Positions 12,269 to 23,559 of a DNA stretch of 64,000 nucleotides are shown one piece after another. Source of the stretch: Mantis religiosa (lineage: Eukaryota > Arthropoda > Insecta > Mantodea > Mantidae). Location of the stretch: assembly GCA_030765055.1 (NCBI GenBank), contig CM060954.1, positions 106,702,645 through 106,766,644 on the forward strand. Direction: 5' to 3'. The notes below the pieces were generated by a model. That model had not been told where the DNA came from and made no database searches. It worked only from the letters and a program-made list of their open reading frames with translations. Each line of letters starts with the position of its first letter. Positions within the stretch are counted from its first letter, which is position 1. A program made the translations under genes and the position numbers.

Positions 12269-12291
12269 AAAAAAAAAAAAAAAAAAAAAAA
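12269..12291. repeat. Poly(A) tract
   Basis: Uninterrupted run of 23 A. It could be the tail of a retroposed sequence, but no body was recognised to its left. Confidence 0.9.
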
Positions 12292-12539
12292 TGAAATCAT
12301 TTTGTGATACTCCTTTCTCTGAGCAACGAAATGCAAAACCTTTCTTCATTACAAATATACAGAATAATAATGGCCTGAGTTTATAAGTACGGTATGCGCC
12401 AAAATATACAAAACTTATTTTCGCACAGTGCCCATGCGTACGCCTGGGCATCTGCGTGTTGTTACATCGCCATTAGTTAGCAATATGCCAGCTCCAAGCA
12501 ACACAGTTATGCTATCTGTGGTTACAGTAAACTGCCAAA

Positions 12540-13391
12540 TATAAATGTCAAATGGTTGGAGAGGATTTATACAACAATAGTAAAAAATAAAATGTTACAT
12601 GGATCAGAGGTTTGGGGAGTAGATGGGGCTTGGAGAGAGACTGATAGAGTGCATAGATCCTTTTGTAAATATATACTGGGATTAACGATAGCATCACCTA
12701 TGTAATGGGGCAGCACAACTGGAACTAGGCAGGCATTCTACTAAAATTAGAATCTTGTCAAGGGCAATGAAATATTTATACAGAATCACTAACTTGGAAG
12801 ATGGCAATGTTATTAAAGAAGTTTTCATATTGAAAAGAGAAGTAACTGGGGTGGGTCTTGGGCGCATAAAATGAATGATGTGTTGAAGCAGATAGATATG
12901 GGTCATTCTTGGATAAATGCAGAGTATGGGTATAGAGGCTTCTGGAAAGAAGTTAAGCTAAGATTACAAGATACTGACAGACAAGACATACTCGCCAATA
13001 TAAGTGACAAAACTCACTGAGATTACATAGATAAATAAAAACAACATGGGGGAGGGAAGGATATATAGATATACGTAGTAAGTTAGGGCGAGAAGGTTTT
13101 GCTTGGGCGAGAACAGGAGTGAGAAACTTGAAAGGTATAGGTCAAGAGAGGGAGCTAGATAAATGTCCATTGTGTGGAGAAGAGAATGCAGATTTTCATT
13201 GTATATTATATTGTAGTCAAACAAAGATATGGAGAGAGCAGGCTTGGCTAAGTAAATGGGACAATTTGGGGGCTGAAGTAGTAATTAGAAAAAAATTGTC
13301 AGTAAAAGGAGAAAAGAGCAGGAGAAATATAGGGAATTATTTAGTGAAAGTTAAAGAGAGATGGCTAAGAACAATTAAGAGAAAAATGTAG
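12540..13391 (+). pseudogene. LINE C-terminal region (RT thumb to zinc-finger)
   Basis: The reading starts with a stretch typical of the region after the reverse transcriptase, including KMLHGSEVWGVDGAW, RVHRSFCKYILGL and, after a frame break, MNDVLKQIDMGHSWI and GYRGFWKEVKLRLQDTDRQD. The last open piece (13119-13391) has a zinc-finger-like CPLCGEENADFHCILYC (C-x2-C...H-x4-C), followed by a basic tail with RRNIGNYLVKVKERW, and ends at TAG 13389-13391. The 5' end of the element, including the reverse transcriptase palm, is absent. Related fragments are at 9692-10175 and 31540-32101. The exact LINE clade is not assigned. Confidence 0.68.
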
Positions 13392-13599
13392 AGTAGGATA
13401 GGTGAAATGGCAAAATCTGTAAAAAGGATTAGAGGGCCTCCAATACACAAAAACCTAGGGTTAGGTGTATGGGGACCGAATTATTAGTCAATGGGGGGCA
13501 ACGTCCTAGGATTTCCAGGATTTAGGAATATATGGCATTTTTCATTATGGATTTTATAGTTGTAATCTTGATTTTGTATTTCCATTTGATGCTATAAAA

Positions 13600-14141
13600 G
13601 GAAAGATGAGAAATAAATTACAATTTACAAATCTGTTGTTAAAAAATTTCGTCGTACGGGTAGTGTATAGGGTCAACGTAAGGGAAGGTCTGGTAGGCCA
13701 GGAACTGTGTCCACAAGTGAAAATCATGGACGTGTCCTCAATCAGGTGTTGCAGTCTCCAAAGCAAAGTCTTCGGCGATCGTCCCTGAAGTTGAACATCA
13801 GCGATTGTTTACAGACATTAAGTGTATCACCGTACCGAATACAGGTTGGACAACGACTGACGGAGCACGAAAGACTTATCAGGGTAGAACATTGTGCACG
13901 ATTTTTGACCATGGTGTACGAGGATCCAGATTTGTTGTTCAACGCGTGGTACTCTAACGAAAGTCACATTCACTTGGACGATTTTATAAATCGCCAAACA
14001 ATTCGCTGTGTCTGCATTACGTCAGAAGATCGTCTCGTTCTTCGGGGCTCTGCAGCAACCTGCGTTCCCAATATGTTGGAAAATCTGCGTCATCGTTACG
14101 AACACTGCCTAAAGCGCAATGGACCACATTTTGAACATTGA
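13600..14141 (+). pseudogene. Internally deleted IS630/Tc1/mariner-type transposase
   Basis: The N-terminal half gives KFRRTGSV, then RSGRPGTVST, VLQSPKQSLRR, SPYRIQVGQRL (a linker motif before the catalytic domain) and a degraded SNESHIHLDDFINRQ, matching the family's SDEAHFHLSGYVNKQN. It then jumps to a C-terminal end, NMLENLRHRYEHC...NGPHFEH, stopping at TGA 14139-14141. The middle of the catalytic domain, with the second and third acidic residues, is missing, a loss of several hundred bases compared with relatives. The frame 13707-14141 is open, so the deletion product would be a truncated protein if expressed. Confidence 0.68.
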
Positions 14142-14601
14142 AGTATCATCTCGATACGTAAGGTAATGACAATAAGAGTAACATAATTTCCAGTACTGTA
14201 TATTTAGGCGCATACTGCACTCATGATGTGCTGATAACGGGCTAGTCACAGTCCATAACACCTGCTCATTTCTGTCTCAGTAAGTAAATGCGCGCAAGTG
14301 CCTGTCTTGCTTATCGCTTCATACCAGTAATAACAAATAAAATGCAGGGAGAAAGGATAAGGATTTACGAATGTATGTCACATATTTATGCTCTCACTTA
14401 CATCAGCTGTGGATGCTCAATCATTTCATAATTTATTTTCTACAACTTATAATGCTAATACAGTACAACATGTAACTAGGATAATCTGACGCTCGGGAGT
14501 GTGACGAACTTTCACTGTGATATAAACATTCCATTGTTGCATAATACTAATTTATAATACAAATGCTAGAAATAAAAATTTTAAACATGTATAGCATACC
14601 A
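14142..14601. other. No gene recognised
   Basis: May include the 3' terminal part of the preceding element, but no inverted repeat could be matched. Confidence 0.4.
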
Positions 14602-15845
14602 CGAGGGTGATCTGAAAAGTTTCCGAAATCAACATGAAGGTGGCAGCACTCGTAAATAAAAGCTAGTGAATTTCGTTATTCATCTGTTGACAGTTACTCA
14701 CTAAAGTTTCAGCCATTTTGGACTCTCTGTTTCTAAGTAACAGTCGTTTGAGTGAGTTGATGTCAGTGGTTTTATGAAAATGGACAACATCGAATATCGA
14801 GCTGTCATTAAATATTTGTTTTTGAAAGGAAATACGCCTACGCAAATCAAAGATGAGTTGGATTCTGTGTATGGGAACCCTACACCATCATTTACCACAG
14901 TGAAATTTTGGGAAGTTGAATTTAAACGTGGCCGTAAGAGCTTGGGAGACGATGAATGTTCGGGACGTCCAAAAACTGCAACTACCGACGGAATCATCAC
15001 CGTAGTTCACCAAATGGTGCTAGACGACCGCCGAATTAAAGTGAGAGAGATAGCAGAGGCTATGAACATGTCAAAAGAACGTGTTTGTCATGTATTAAAT
15101 CAACATTTAGACACCAGAAAGCTGTCCGCGCGATGGGTGCCGCGTTTGCTCACGTTAGACCAAAAACGTGTTCGAATGAACATTTCCAACGCTTTTTTGG
15201 CGCAGCTTAGGCGCAATAAATCCGAGTTTTGGCGCCGACTAATTACTGTAGATGAAACCTGGTTACACCATTATACGCCCAAAACAAAAATACAGTCCAA
15301 ACAGTGAACTGCAAATGGGAAACTGGCTCCAAAAGAAGCAAAAACTGTTTTTTTTTCGGCTGGGAAGGTGATAGCCACTGTTGTTTTTGGATAGTCATGG
15401 AGTTATTTTAATCGATTATCTCCAAAAAGGAAAAACTATTACAGGAGCATGCTACGCATCATTACTTGACAAGCTGAATGCAGAACTTGCGGAAAAACGG
15501 CTACATTTGGAGAAAAAGAAAATCCTGTTTCACCAAGATAACGCACCGTACGTCTCACACCTAAGCGATTGCAATGGCGAAAATCCACGAATTACAGTTT
15601 GAATTGCTTGACCATCCGCCTTACTCACCAGATCTAGCCCTAAGCGACTTCTTTTTGTTCCCTCATCTGAAAATTGTGCTCGGAGAACAGAGATTTTCGT
15701 CAAATGAAGAGACAATTACCTTCTTGAACAATTATTTTGCAGAGAAAAACGCCGAGTACTATTTGGATGGGTTACAGAAATAGGAGCATCGCTGGCAGAA
15801 GTGATGTTATCCATATTCACACCTACTACCACCTTATCGATTATT
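14602..15845 (+). mobile_element. mariner-like element 1 (3' end lost)
   Basis: The left end begins CGAGGGTGATCTGAAAAG, a typical mariner terminal repeat, about 170 bases before the transposase start. A matching inverted right end was not found after the coding region, so the element is probably truncated or its end has diverged. The base pair before the left end is CA rather than the expected TA. The right limit given is approximate. Confidence 0.7.
14774..15783 (+). pseudogene. mariner transposase, broken
   Basis: The first 177 codons (14774-15304) are open. They carry the N-terminal DNA-binding part (VIKYLFLKGNTPTQI), the SGRPKTATTD linker, KVREIAEAMNMSKERVCHVL, LSARWVPRLLT and the first catalytic motif TVDETWLHHYTP (about 15248-15283). 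A TGA at 15305-15307 then replaces the Trp codon expected after SKQ. Frame breaks follow near 15350-15375 and 15550-15570. Later pieces show FHQDNAPYVS (second Asp) and HPPYSPDLALSDFF (third Asp), so all three acidic residues of the D,D34D triad are still encoded. The family length is about 345 residues. The protein cuts and joins the element's own ends at TA sites when intact. Confidence 0.85.
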
Positions 15846-17072
15846 ATCAGGCTATAGATAAGAGAATAACGATTCAGACCAAAGAAATTATAAGGGTTTC
15901 AACACAGGGAATAGATTAACTAACAACACATTCCAATAAATTGAAGTTTGACGGTTTGAATGTGTTTACCATGAGAAATTAACGTGTTAAAGGATATGGT
16001 GAAACATAAATGCTATACAACCAAGTCGGATTATTAAACATGTGCAAATACAAAGGTTATATGCCGTTCCACTGAACTTGAAACCGAGTTGGTAATAATG
16101 GAGTGCAGTAAAATTCTCTTTTAGTGCGTGTTCTCCTGTTAAATGTTCTAGTTTTTATTCCAGTTCTCTAAAAAGTACTATTACGCAACACGCTGGTTAT
16201 ATAAGGGTATAAATGTGGCTCGAAAGAAACAGAATCGATGGGAGGCAGATGAGATGCTGGGCGACCAATGTAGAAATCTGAATCCTGCTTCACTCATGAT
16301 GTTGCATCGTATCTTCTGGGATTTTCCCGTGGTGATTAAAGGACATTGTCGGGTATCTCAAGGGGGATTGGTTTCCAAGTTAGCCTTGACGTTGAATTCC
16401 GTTTTCTCTGCAAGACTCGCAATCATGTAGTTGTTTAAATAAAATTAAAAGAAACATATAGAGCTAAAGGAATTTCTGTTAACTATCGCGTTTATGCGCG
16501 TTAAATAAGATATCCTTGATGGAGCAGCTTGTGTTTTATTTCTTCCGTTTATGGGAGATGTAATATATCAGTGGACGAAGTCCTTGATTGTGGGAGACCA
16601 GAGTCACGTTTGCAGACAGTGAAATTCCGTAACAAGGCCAGTGGAGCCTGTTGTAAGTGGCTACGACAAGCCGTTAGTAATTCCTTGTTTGTTCCATATC
16701 CACCTTCAAGTGTAGCTAAAGGCTACGTTTTCCTCCTTCTACGACCTCTGTTTCTAGCGGTTTTGTATTTTTTGTTAGACTTTTTCTTATCGATAGTTAT
16801 ATCTAATGTCTTGGCAATATGTTGTTACAAAAGACTTTGACAAGCAATCACAAGACTTTCGCTGACCATTATCTGCTTCATAGGAATTTTTGTTTATGTA
16901 ACAGGCTATTTTTCTGTCCACTTCACATTAAGCACTTGATTATACATCTATAGGAGTGATTTCAATCTGGTGATACCTCAAGAATACATATTCTGTTTGG
17001 AAAACAATCTGGAGGAAGTATTCTCATGACTTTCTCTACTCATTAAAAATTATCTTGCTAAAGCGTACTCTA
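15846..17072. other. No gene recognised
   Basis: The open frames at 16215-16430 and 16529-16840 (plus) show no recognised domain; the second ends in a hydrophobic run but has no support as a gene. Confidence 0.4.
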
Positions 17073-18277
17073 CGAGGGCGGTTCAATAAGTACCAGTGTT
17101 TCAAAATATATGGTGTAGCTAAGGGAAGTTTGTGTTATCATGTTGTCAAAACAAATTTGGTACTGATTCATAGTTTAGTTTGGATGTTACAAACATTTCA
17201 ATAATTTGTTCAACGCTTTTTTGCTAAAACGGAAAAAGTGCAGTATTGTTCAGTGATTCACTTTTTAAATTTTACGTGGTAAAACATGTGAGGGGATAAA
17301 AGCGATATTAGATGCTATTTATTGGAGGCATTTCGCCTTCTATGACAACAGTTAGCTATTAGTATAACTAATTTGAACTTGCCGAACATCCGTTTTTGAC
17401 GAGGAGCGCCCAGGACGCCCTGTAGATGTGGTTATCTAGGAAGTCATTGAAAAAGACCACGATCTGATTCTCGCTGACCTTCGTACGAAAGTTCACGAAG
17501 TGGCCATAGGTGTATTGACGGGAACGGCAATTCATATTTTGCACAATAAGTTGAAGATGAGAAAGCTCTCGGCCCGATGGGTGCCGTGTTTGTTCATAGT
17601 GGACAACAAACGTGTGTAACTTTCAGCTTCAGCTGCTTAAGTGAATTCCTAAGGACCTTTTGCGTCGAGTTGTCACTATCGATGAGACCTGGATTAATCA
17701 TTATACTCCGGATACAAAGCAAAAATCAAAACAAGGGTTGCTTCCGGGAAATCTGCTCTAAAGAAGGCAAAGACGGTCCCATCGGCCGGAAAAGTAATGG
17801 CGACGATTTTTTGGGGTACTAGGGGTGTTATACTAACTGACTTCTTGGAAAAACGAAAGACGATTACTGGAGAATAGTATAGCGAGTTTCTGGTCCAATT
17901 CGACAAGAAGTTGAAGGTGAAAAAGAAAGTTTAGTTTCCCACGATAATGCCCTAGCACATTCATCCAGTGTTGCTGACAACAAACTATATGAATTGCGTT
18001 ATGAATTGCTGCCACCCCCGCCCCATATTCTCCTGTTCCCAAACATGAAGAAATGGCTCGCAGAAAAAAAAAAATTAGATCAAATGAGGTCATCATGGAG
18101 TCAGAGGCGTATTTTGCAGAGCTTGACAATTCTTATATTTTGGAGGGGAATGGAATGGTAGGAGCGTTGGGAGAAGTGTCTATCCCTAAAAGGGGACTAT
18201 GTTGAGAAATAAATAATTTGTGTTTGAAAACACTAGTGTCTTCATTCCTAACACGGATACTAATTGAACGACCCTCG
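17073..18277 (+). mobile_element. mariner-like element 2, both ends present, decayed
   Basis: The left end CGAGGGCGGTTCAATAAGTA and the right end (inverse reading CGAGGGTCGTTCAATTAGTA) match over about 28 bases with several differences. A TA precedes the left end; the right flank is TG, a mutated TA. The 1205-bp length fits mariner. The transposase reading is broken many times: ERPGRPVDVV near 17405, KLSARWVP (about 17563-17586), DETWINHYTP-like around 17680-17710, KKAKTVPSAGKVMA (17764-17805), and the closing GTMLRNK before TAA 18209-18211. It is clearly inactive and older than element 1. Confidence 0.82.
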
Positions 18278-18343
18278 TGTGCACATTATATTAAAGAGAT
18301 AAACCTTTGCAGGGGCAGTTTTATCGCACGTTATTATTTTGAG

Positions 18344-18369
18344 TTTTTTTTTTTTTTTTTTTTTTTTTT
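18344..18369. repeat. Poly(T) tract
   Basis: Run of 26 T. On the minus strand this is a poly(A) tail candidate, but no retroposed body could be assigned. Confidence 0.9.
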
Positions 18370-18479
18370 GCTTATACTTTTAACAGCTGGTAAGTTACTA
18401 GTCTTTTCTTTTTCTCATCATACAAAGAGAATGGACATGCTCTTTAAACATGTGATAATCGCTTTACTTGTATCATTCA

Positions 18480-18785
18480 ACGAAATGTGTAAATGTGTAT
18501 CGAAAGTTCATTTGGAAGTAAATAGGATATATTCTTTTGTAGGAATAGTTTGTAGAAAACTGAGTAGAAAAAGTAATGTGAGTAGAAAACTTCCTATTCT
18601 CTGTGGTTATGTAACTAGTATAGAATTTTAGCGCTGTCCTATAACGATTATCCTTTTAATACCCAGTGAAATGTGTATTGCAAGTTTATATGTTAGCAAG
18701 AAGCAGATACAAAATTAGGCTTTTGTAAAAATAGTTAATATAAGAGTGTGTAGAAAAGGTAATATGAAGCAGTTAAGTTTCAGAG
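18480..18785 (+). repeat. Imperfect tandem duplication, about 185-bp spacing
   Basis: The segment starting near 18482 (GAAATGTGTAAATGTGTAT, later TGTAGAAAACTGAGTAGAAA) reappears in diverged form near 18667 (GAAATGTGTATTGCAAGTTT, later GTGTGTAGAAAAGGTAATAT). No coding content. Confidence 0.45.
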
Positions 18786-18826
18786 TTTGTTTGAGTATTA
18801 TTCTTATCTTATTATCTTATTCTTAT

Positions 18827-19431
18827 CCTCTTCTATACTTTCTTTTGTGTTGTTTTCATAAGTACTCTTATAAACAATAAAATAATAGAACAGGTTAATA
18901 GTTTTAACTATCTAGGATACACAGTATCAAACAACAACAAGGATATGGAGGTGAAATTAAACAGATTTAATCAAATGTGTGGGACTATAATAAGAACGCT
19001 GAACAGGAAAACACGAAAAGGAAACACAGATGAAATTTTATAAGATAGTGGCAGTCCCAAAGTTAACATACGGTTTCGAAATATGAACACTGTTAAAGAA
19101 CCAACGCAAACAGCTAGAATCGGCAGAGATGAGACTTTTGAGAAGCGTGACAGGTTATAAAAGAATAGACCACGTAAGAAACGAAATAAATAAGAGAAGA
19201 GCTTGGTATTTTTAATTTAAACAGTAAAATAATAAAGAACAAAAATAAATGGAAAAATCATATTTTAAGAATGGACGTGGAACGACTTCCAAGAAGAGTT
19301 TTAGATTATATGCCGAAGGGAAAGAGAGATGTGGTACGCCCAGCTCTACGCTGGAAGGATCAGTAAGCTCTTGAAGAGAACGGAACTGGTTACAGGGCCC
19401 AATCCTTGAAGATGATGATGATGATGATGAT
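18827..19431 (+). mobile_element. LINE 3' fragment with inverted 5' piece and (GAT)n tail
   Basis: From about 18872 the plus strand reads as the C-terminal part of an RTE-like LINE protein: QVNSFNYLGYTVSNNNKD, FNQMCGTIIRTLNRKTRKG, KFYKIVAVPKLTYGFE, ESAEMRLLRSVTGYKRIDHVRN, NKWKNHILRMDVERLPRRVL and GKRDVVRPALRWKDQ, with a few stops. It ends in a (GAT)n run at 19408-19428, a usual 3' tail for such elements. The 45 bases before it (18827-18871) match the plus strand at 20825-20870 with only three differences; there the same sequence belongs to a minus-strand copy of the LINE. So this short 5' piece is inverted relative to the rest. Confidence 0.7.
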
Positions 19432-19439
19432 TCTTGCAT

Positions 19440-19640
19440 TTTGGTAACATAATTGGTCTCCATAGCACTGCCACGAAATGGCTCTGCAGTAATGTGTAAT
19501 CTCGCATTTAAAAGTCTCGGGTTCACTTCCAGCCACTTTTCCATTGGATTTTTCGTGGTTTCTCCAGGCCCTTAGGTGAATGTTGAGGTGAGTCCTTTAT
19601 TTATCATTATTTCCTGTCCACGTCGTTTGTTTCATGATTG
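19440..19640 (+). repeat. Possible tRNA-derived SINE
   Basis: A tRNA-like head (TGGCTCTGCAGTAATG, then a GGGTTCACTTCC B-box-like string near 19508) is followed by TTTTTCGTGGTTTCTCCAGG and AGGTGAATGTTGAGGTGAG, which has the look of an insect SINE body. No duplication or tail was found. Weak call. Confidence 0.35.
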
Positions 19641-20289
19641 AAAAACTGGTGAACACATTCAGTGTGTTGCGGCTGGACGGTGAAATTTTGCAATTTACAT
19701 AGAAAATTTCTCCCTGGTGTTTCCTTGGTCTGCTGGGGGCCTCTCAATAGGGAGCTCCATGAGACATGGGGCTACGGCGTGGCTACCGGGGCCATCTAAA
19801 ATCATTAGGGCCCCTGTCTTTTCTATCGCACATCATCGTACGGATCGAGTCTCCTTGTGGTTCACCCTCCCAGCATGGATCACGTGGAAGCAGAAAGAGT
19901 CATTATGACCTTCTTGTCGTACTGTGCTCTAGTTTCTGCAGTCTGTCTGACTGTCTACTCCTACTCCCGGTATTATTACTATGCACTTTTGAGTAACATA
20001 ATTTTGTTCTCCATAAGGGAAGGCGATTTTACTCCACTTGAAGGTGCTATATATAGAATGTGAAAATGTGTGACCTTGAGATAAAGAGCTAATTGAGGTA
20101 TTCACTGAGAACTGCTTTCTTGCACAATAATATTAGATGTTTTAAACTACGTGATGCTAGAATGTGGCTTTACCAGATACAATATGAGACAAGCTTTTTG
20201 ACAGCTTCCACAGACGGTATATGAAAAGGTGCAATCGTATAAGTTAGTGAGTTGTTAACTTTGTAGCCCATTTCAATGTTATAACTTTC
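19641..20289. other. No gene recognised
   Basis: Two or three overlapping open frames (19717-20063) cover a less AT-rich patch, but none shows a domain. The patch may be an unrecognised repeat. Confidence 0.4.
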
Positions 20290-21330
20290 GAACTTTTAAC
20301 TAGCGTTTCTTGTAACTCGCAATGCTACCATGATGGTAATATTTTTCATGCTTTTCAAAGTTATTTGTAATTCATCTAGTGTAATTGAATCTACTGTTGT
20401 ATTATATCTTGATGGTATATCTTCTTGTGTATGTTCTTCATCATTAAGCAAATGTTGATGATACTGTATCCAAGTTTCCTTGCTTTTTATGTTTATTCCT
20501 GCTGTATCTATTTCTGGCTGATTAAGGTGACGCATCGTTTATTAAACCAAAGTTTGAGATCCATGTACGTCATGCTCTATATTAGATATAAGTCGCTCCC
20601 AGGAGTTTTGATGAGCTTCTCGTATCAACTGCTTGGCATAGTTCCTTTTTCTTTACAAATTATCTCGTTTTCTTTCGTATTATTCTGTAAAATTTAATAA
20701 TGCTATCTTCTTTCATTTTACTGCTATCTGTTCTTCCAGATTCCTCTGCGTTTCCATATCTTCCTTTTTCTCCCTATTGCTTCATAAGCTGCTTTTGTGA
20801 TACAGTCTTTCATGGTTTACCATTCCTCTTCTATACTTTCTTATGTGTTGTTTTCATAAGTATTCTTGTAGTCTATTTTGATAAAATATCTTAATACTCT
20901 CCTGTTGAAGTAAATAAACCTTAAACACCTCTCCTGTTATTTCTATTTTTTTTCTTTTTTTCTTTCCTTTCCACCTATGTAGTCAGTAATAAGATAGTTC
21001 CCGCAACTAGATAGTGATCCGAGTAAACATCGCTTCCTTTGTATACGGTAAGATCTTGTACCTGATTCTTTATTTTATCATTTGCCATAATATAATCTAT
21101 TAAATGTCTCGCTCCTCTTGCACTCCATGTATACTTTTGAATATCCTTTTTTCCTAAATAAAGTGTTCATTATTTTTAACTATGTGCTACAAATTGCCTT
21201 AATTCTTGTCCATTTCTATTGACATGATGTTCTCCAAAAGTACCGACTGTTCATTGTATTGGTTGATTGCCGACACTTGCATTTAAATCCTTTAATATCA
21301 TGTGTAAGTAAAGTCTTTAAAAGTAGTTTA
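20290..21330 (-). pseudogene. LINE endonuclease region remnant (RTE-like)
   Basis: On the minus strand, from right to left, the reading gives LKDLNASVGNQPIQ (the endonuclease GDFNA motif, degraded), VGTFGEHHVNRNGQEL, DIQKYTWSARGARHLIDYIM, NDKIKNQVQDL, and GSDVYSDHYLVAG (near 21014), whose Asp-His is the catalytic end of AP-type endonucleases. The linker before the reverse transcriptase follows, with ETWIQYHQHLLNDEEH and LDELQITLKSMKN at 20330-20500. The reverse transcriptase itself is missing at the left edge. Many stops show it is dead. It belongs to the same family as 18827-19431. Confidence 0.75.
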
Positions 21331-23559
21331 AAAGGTGTTGCATGGTTTCATCCGCGCCTTTCTATGATAGAGGCAGATGGTTACGACCACCGAGGTTGTG
21401 ATCATGCAAAACACCGTGCAGCGGTTCGGATGTTTTTGGGTCTCTCGGTGTATGCCGAACAGACAATACAGAGAAGTTGTCTGAATCGCAATTGTCATAC
21501 ACACTTAAGGGCATGTGCTACACTCCATGCAGGCAAGACACAGAAAATGCCTAAACAGAACACCAGTATCAATGTCGGTTCAGTTTGTTTTTGATTCATT
21601 TAGAAGCAGTAAAACTGAATACAACAAAAGTCTTTGTAAGCTTTGTTTTGCATAATTTTCAGAAATTGGAAAATAAAAGCTGGCTAAGTAAATTCGAGTA
21701 GGAATTTTTACTACAATGAAAAATGTCATCTAACCTTTCCATACTTTGTTTCACTCACTGTAAATGAGTAGTCTAATTAAACTATAGGCTAGTTCTAATT
21801 TTCGCCATTATAAATCTGTGTACAAAATCAAGGTTAAGTGAGAATACTACACTAAACGTAATGCACTGTTAATGAATGTTATATAAAGTAACAATCATCT
21901 TGGGCAACCATTCCCTCCAAGACCTTTAAAATTACAGGCCATGATAAAGACATACTGCGGCACAATTTAAGAGAACAGCTCTTACTTTCCTTTTATAGTA
22001 CAATGTTACGGAAGATGAAGGTTATTGTATATAGGTAGTAATTACATTATTTCAGCACTGTATTATATAAGGAGCTTCCAAAATGTGTAACGCCCGCACT
22101 GCAAAGCTACACAGCCACGTTCACTTTTACAGTTCGATGTTCCTCTGTTTTCCTGCAATAATTCGGAATTCACGTGTTCGTCAACTCATCTGTCGTAATC
22201 AAAACCATTTCGTGCCATTATTTTGTCGGATAAAAACATGATGAATATTTATTTTGTATGGACTCTCAGTGAATTCCGCTGAGTTCTGGTTGCATGTCTT
22301 TCTCTGTCATTTACAGTCGTTACTTCCTAACCATTTTCCGATAACTCAAGCTTACCTTGTTGGGGCTGTTCACCTGTTAATTGCGCTGTTTGTTGAGTCA
22401 CTGCTAGTTCAGATACCGCTCTTTTCTCCGAATAACATTAAATTGCCTAGCTTTTTCTACAGGAGAGTAACCTCTTATAGCACTTTAGTTTAACCTTGTT
22501 CAATGAAAAGTACTAAATTTGTTACTTTCTCTAGCACGTATGTATCTAATAGGTAGAGAAGGTAATGCAAACAACCTTCACGCCTGTGAAGGTCGTCTTT
22601 TTAATTCATATTTTTGCTTCAGAGATGTAGGTCTGTCCATTTATGTCGAACAACTTTGCAACATAAACCATTTTCTATGTATCCGATATCATTGGTTGCA
22701 ATTTTTCAATACTTTGTGATCTTTTAAAGTGCTGTCGCTATTCAATTGTTTCTGGCGATGGCATGGAAACAGTTAATGCCTCAAAACCAGCATTAGCCAG
22801 CTGTTTGTTAACGTTTTAATGTCTCTGTTGTACCTTAAAAGAACAGAGTAATTAAATTATTTTATCTACTTTGTTTAAAGTAGGACATTACAAAATCAAA
22901 ACAAGCATCGCAATGACCTTTACCGCAATGAGTGTCGTAAAGTTAAAATTAATTTAATGTAAATACTCACTGGAACTTGAAATAAAATCAAAGTTAATAT
23001 TTAATTGTTGTATGCACTTATTGTAAAATACTCGCAATGTGTCAAATGAATTCCTCCTGATGTTGAGGCTAAACAATTCATAGTACTGTCTTTCACAATA
23101 GGAATTACTGAATTTTCTTCTTGCACCACCATTCAAGTTTATTATACTCAGATTCATATTCTATTTCGAGATTTCGCTGGTAATATTAAATTAATAACAG
23201 CATTTGCTACAAATTCATCACGATCAGCATCAATCATTTTTGCAGTAATGTATAAGTTCCCATAGAGTATGCGCAATTTATCTTGAGCGTTCGTCTCCCA
23301 AGTCCTCACTAGGTTTCGGCTAACTCCGTAAACACAGATGACAACTTAGAAACATGAAATGCGCTAAACTAGTACACTAAACTAATACACTCAGACATCT
23401 AGTGACTAATATGCTAAGCTTTTACGCGCGCTCTTTGTTTTCTGTGTGCATTCGTTTTGTGCAAGTTTGGGGCTAATTACTACAGCTTAACCAGTTTGTA
23501 ATTAAGGCTGAGGGCACATCAAACTCATCATCATATGTACCTTCCGAGCAACGAACTCC
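21331..23559. other. AT-rich region without recognised gene
   Basis: The open frame reaching to 21594 (plus) has no recognised domain. The stretch 22640-22760 resembles segments at 24.99, 33.0 and 37.4 kb (shared string near CAATTGTTTCTGGCGATG), an unnamed dispersed repeat. Confidence 0.45.

Noticed and set aside
18218..18631. 137-codon open frame
   Set aside because: It spans the mariner right end and a poly(T) run (poly-Phe), so it is chance.
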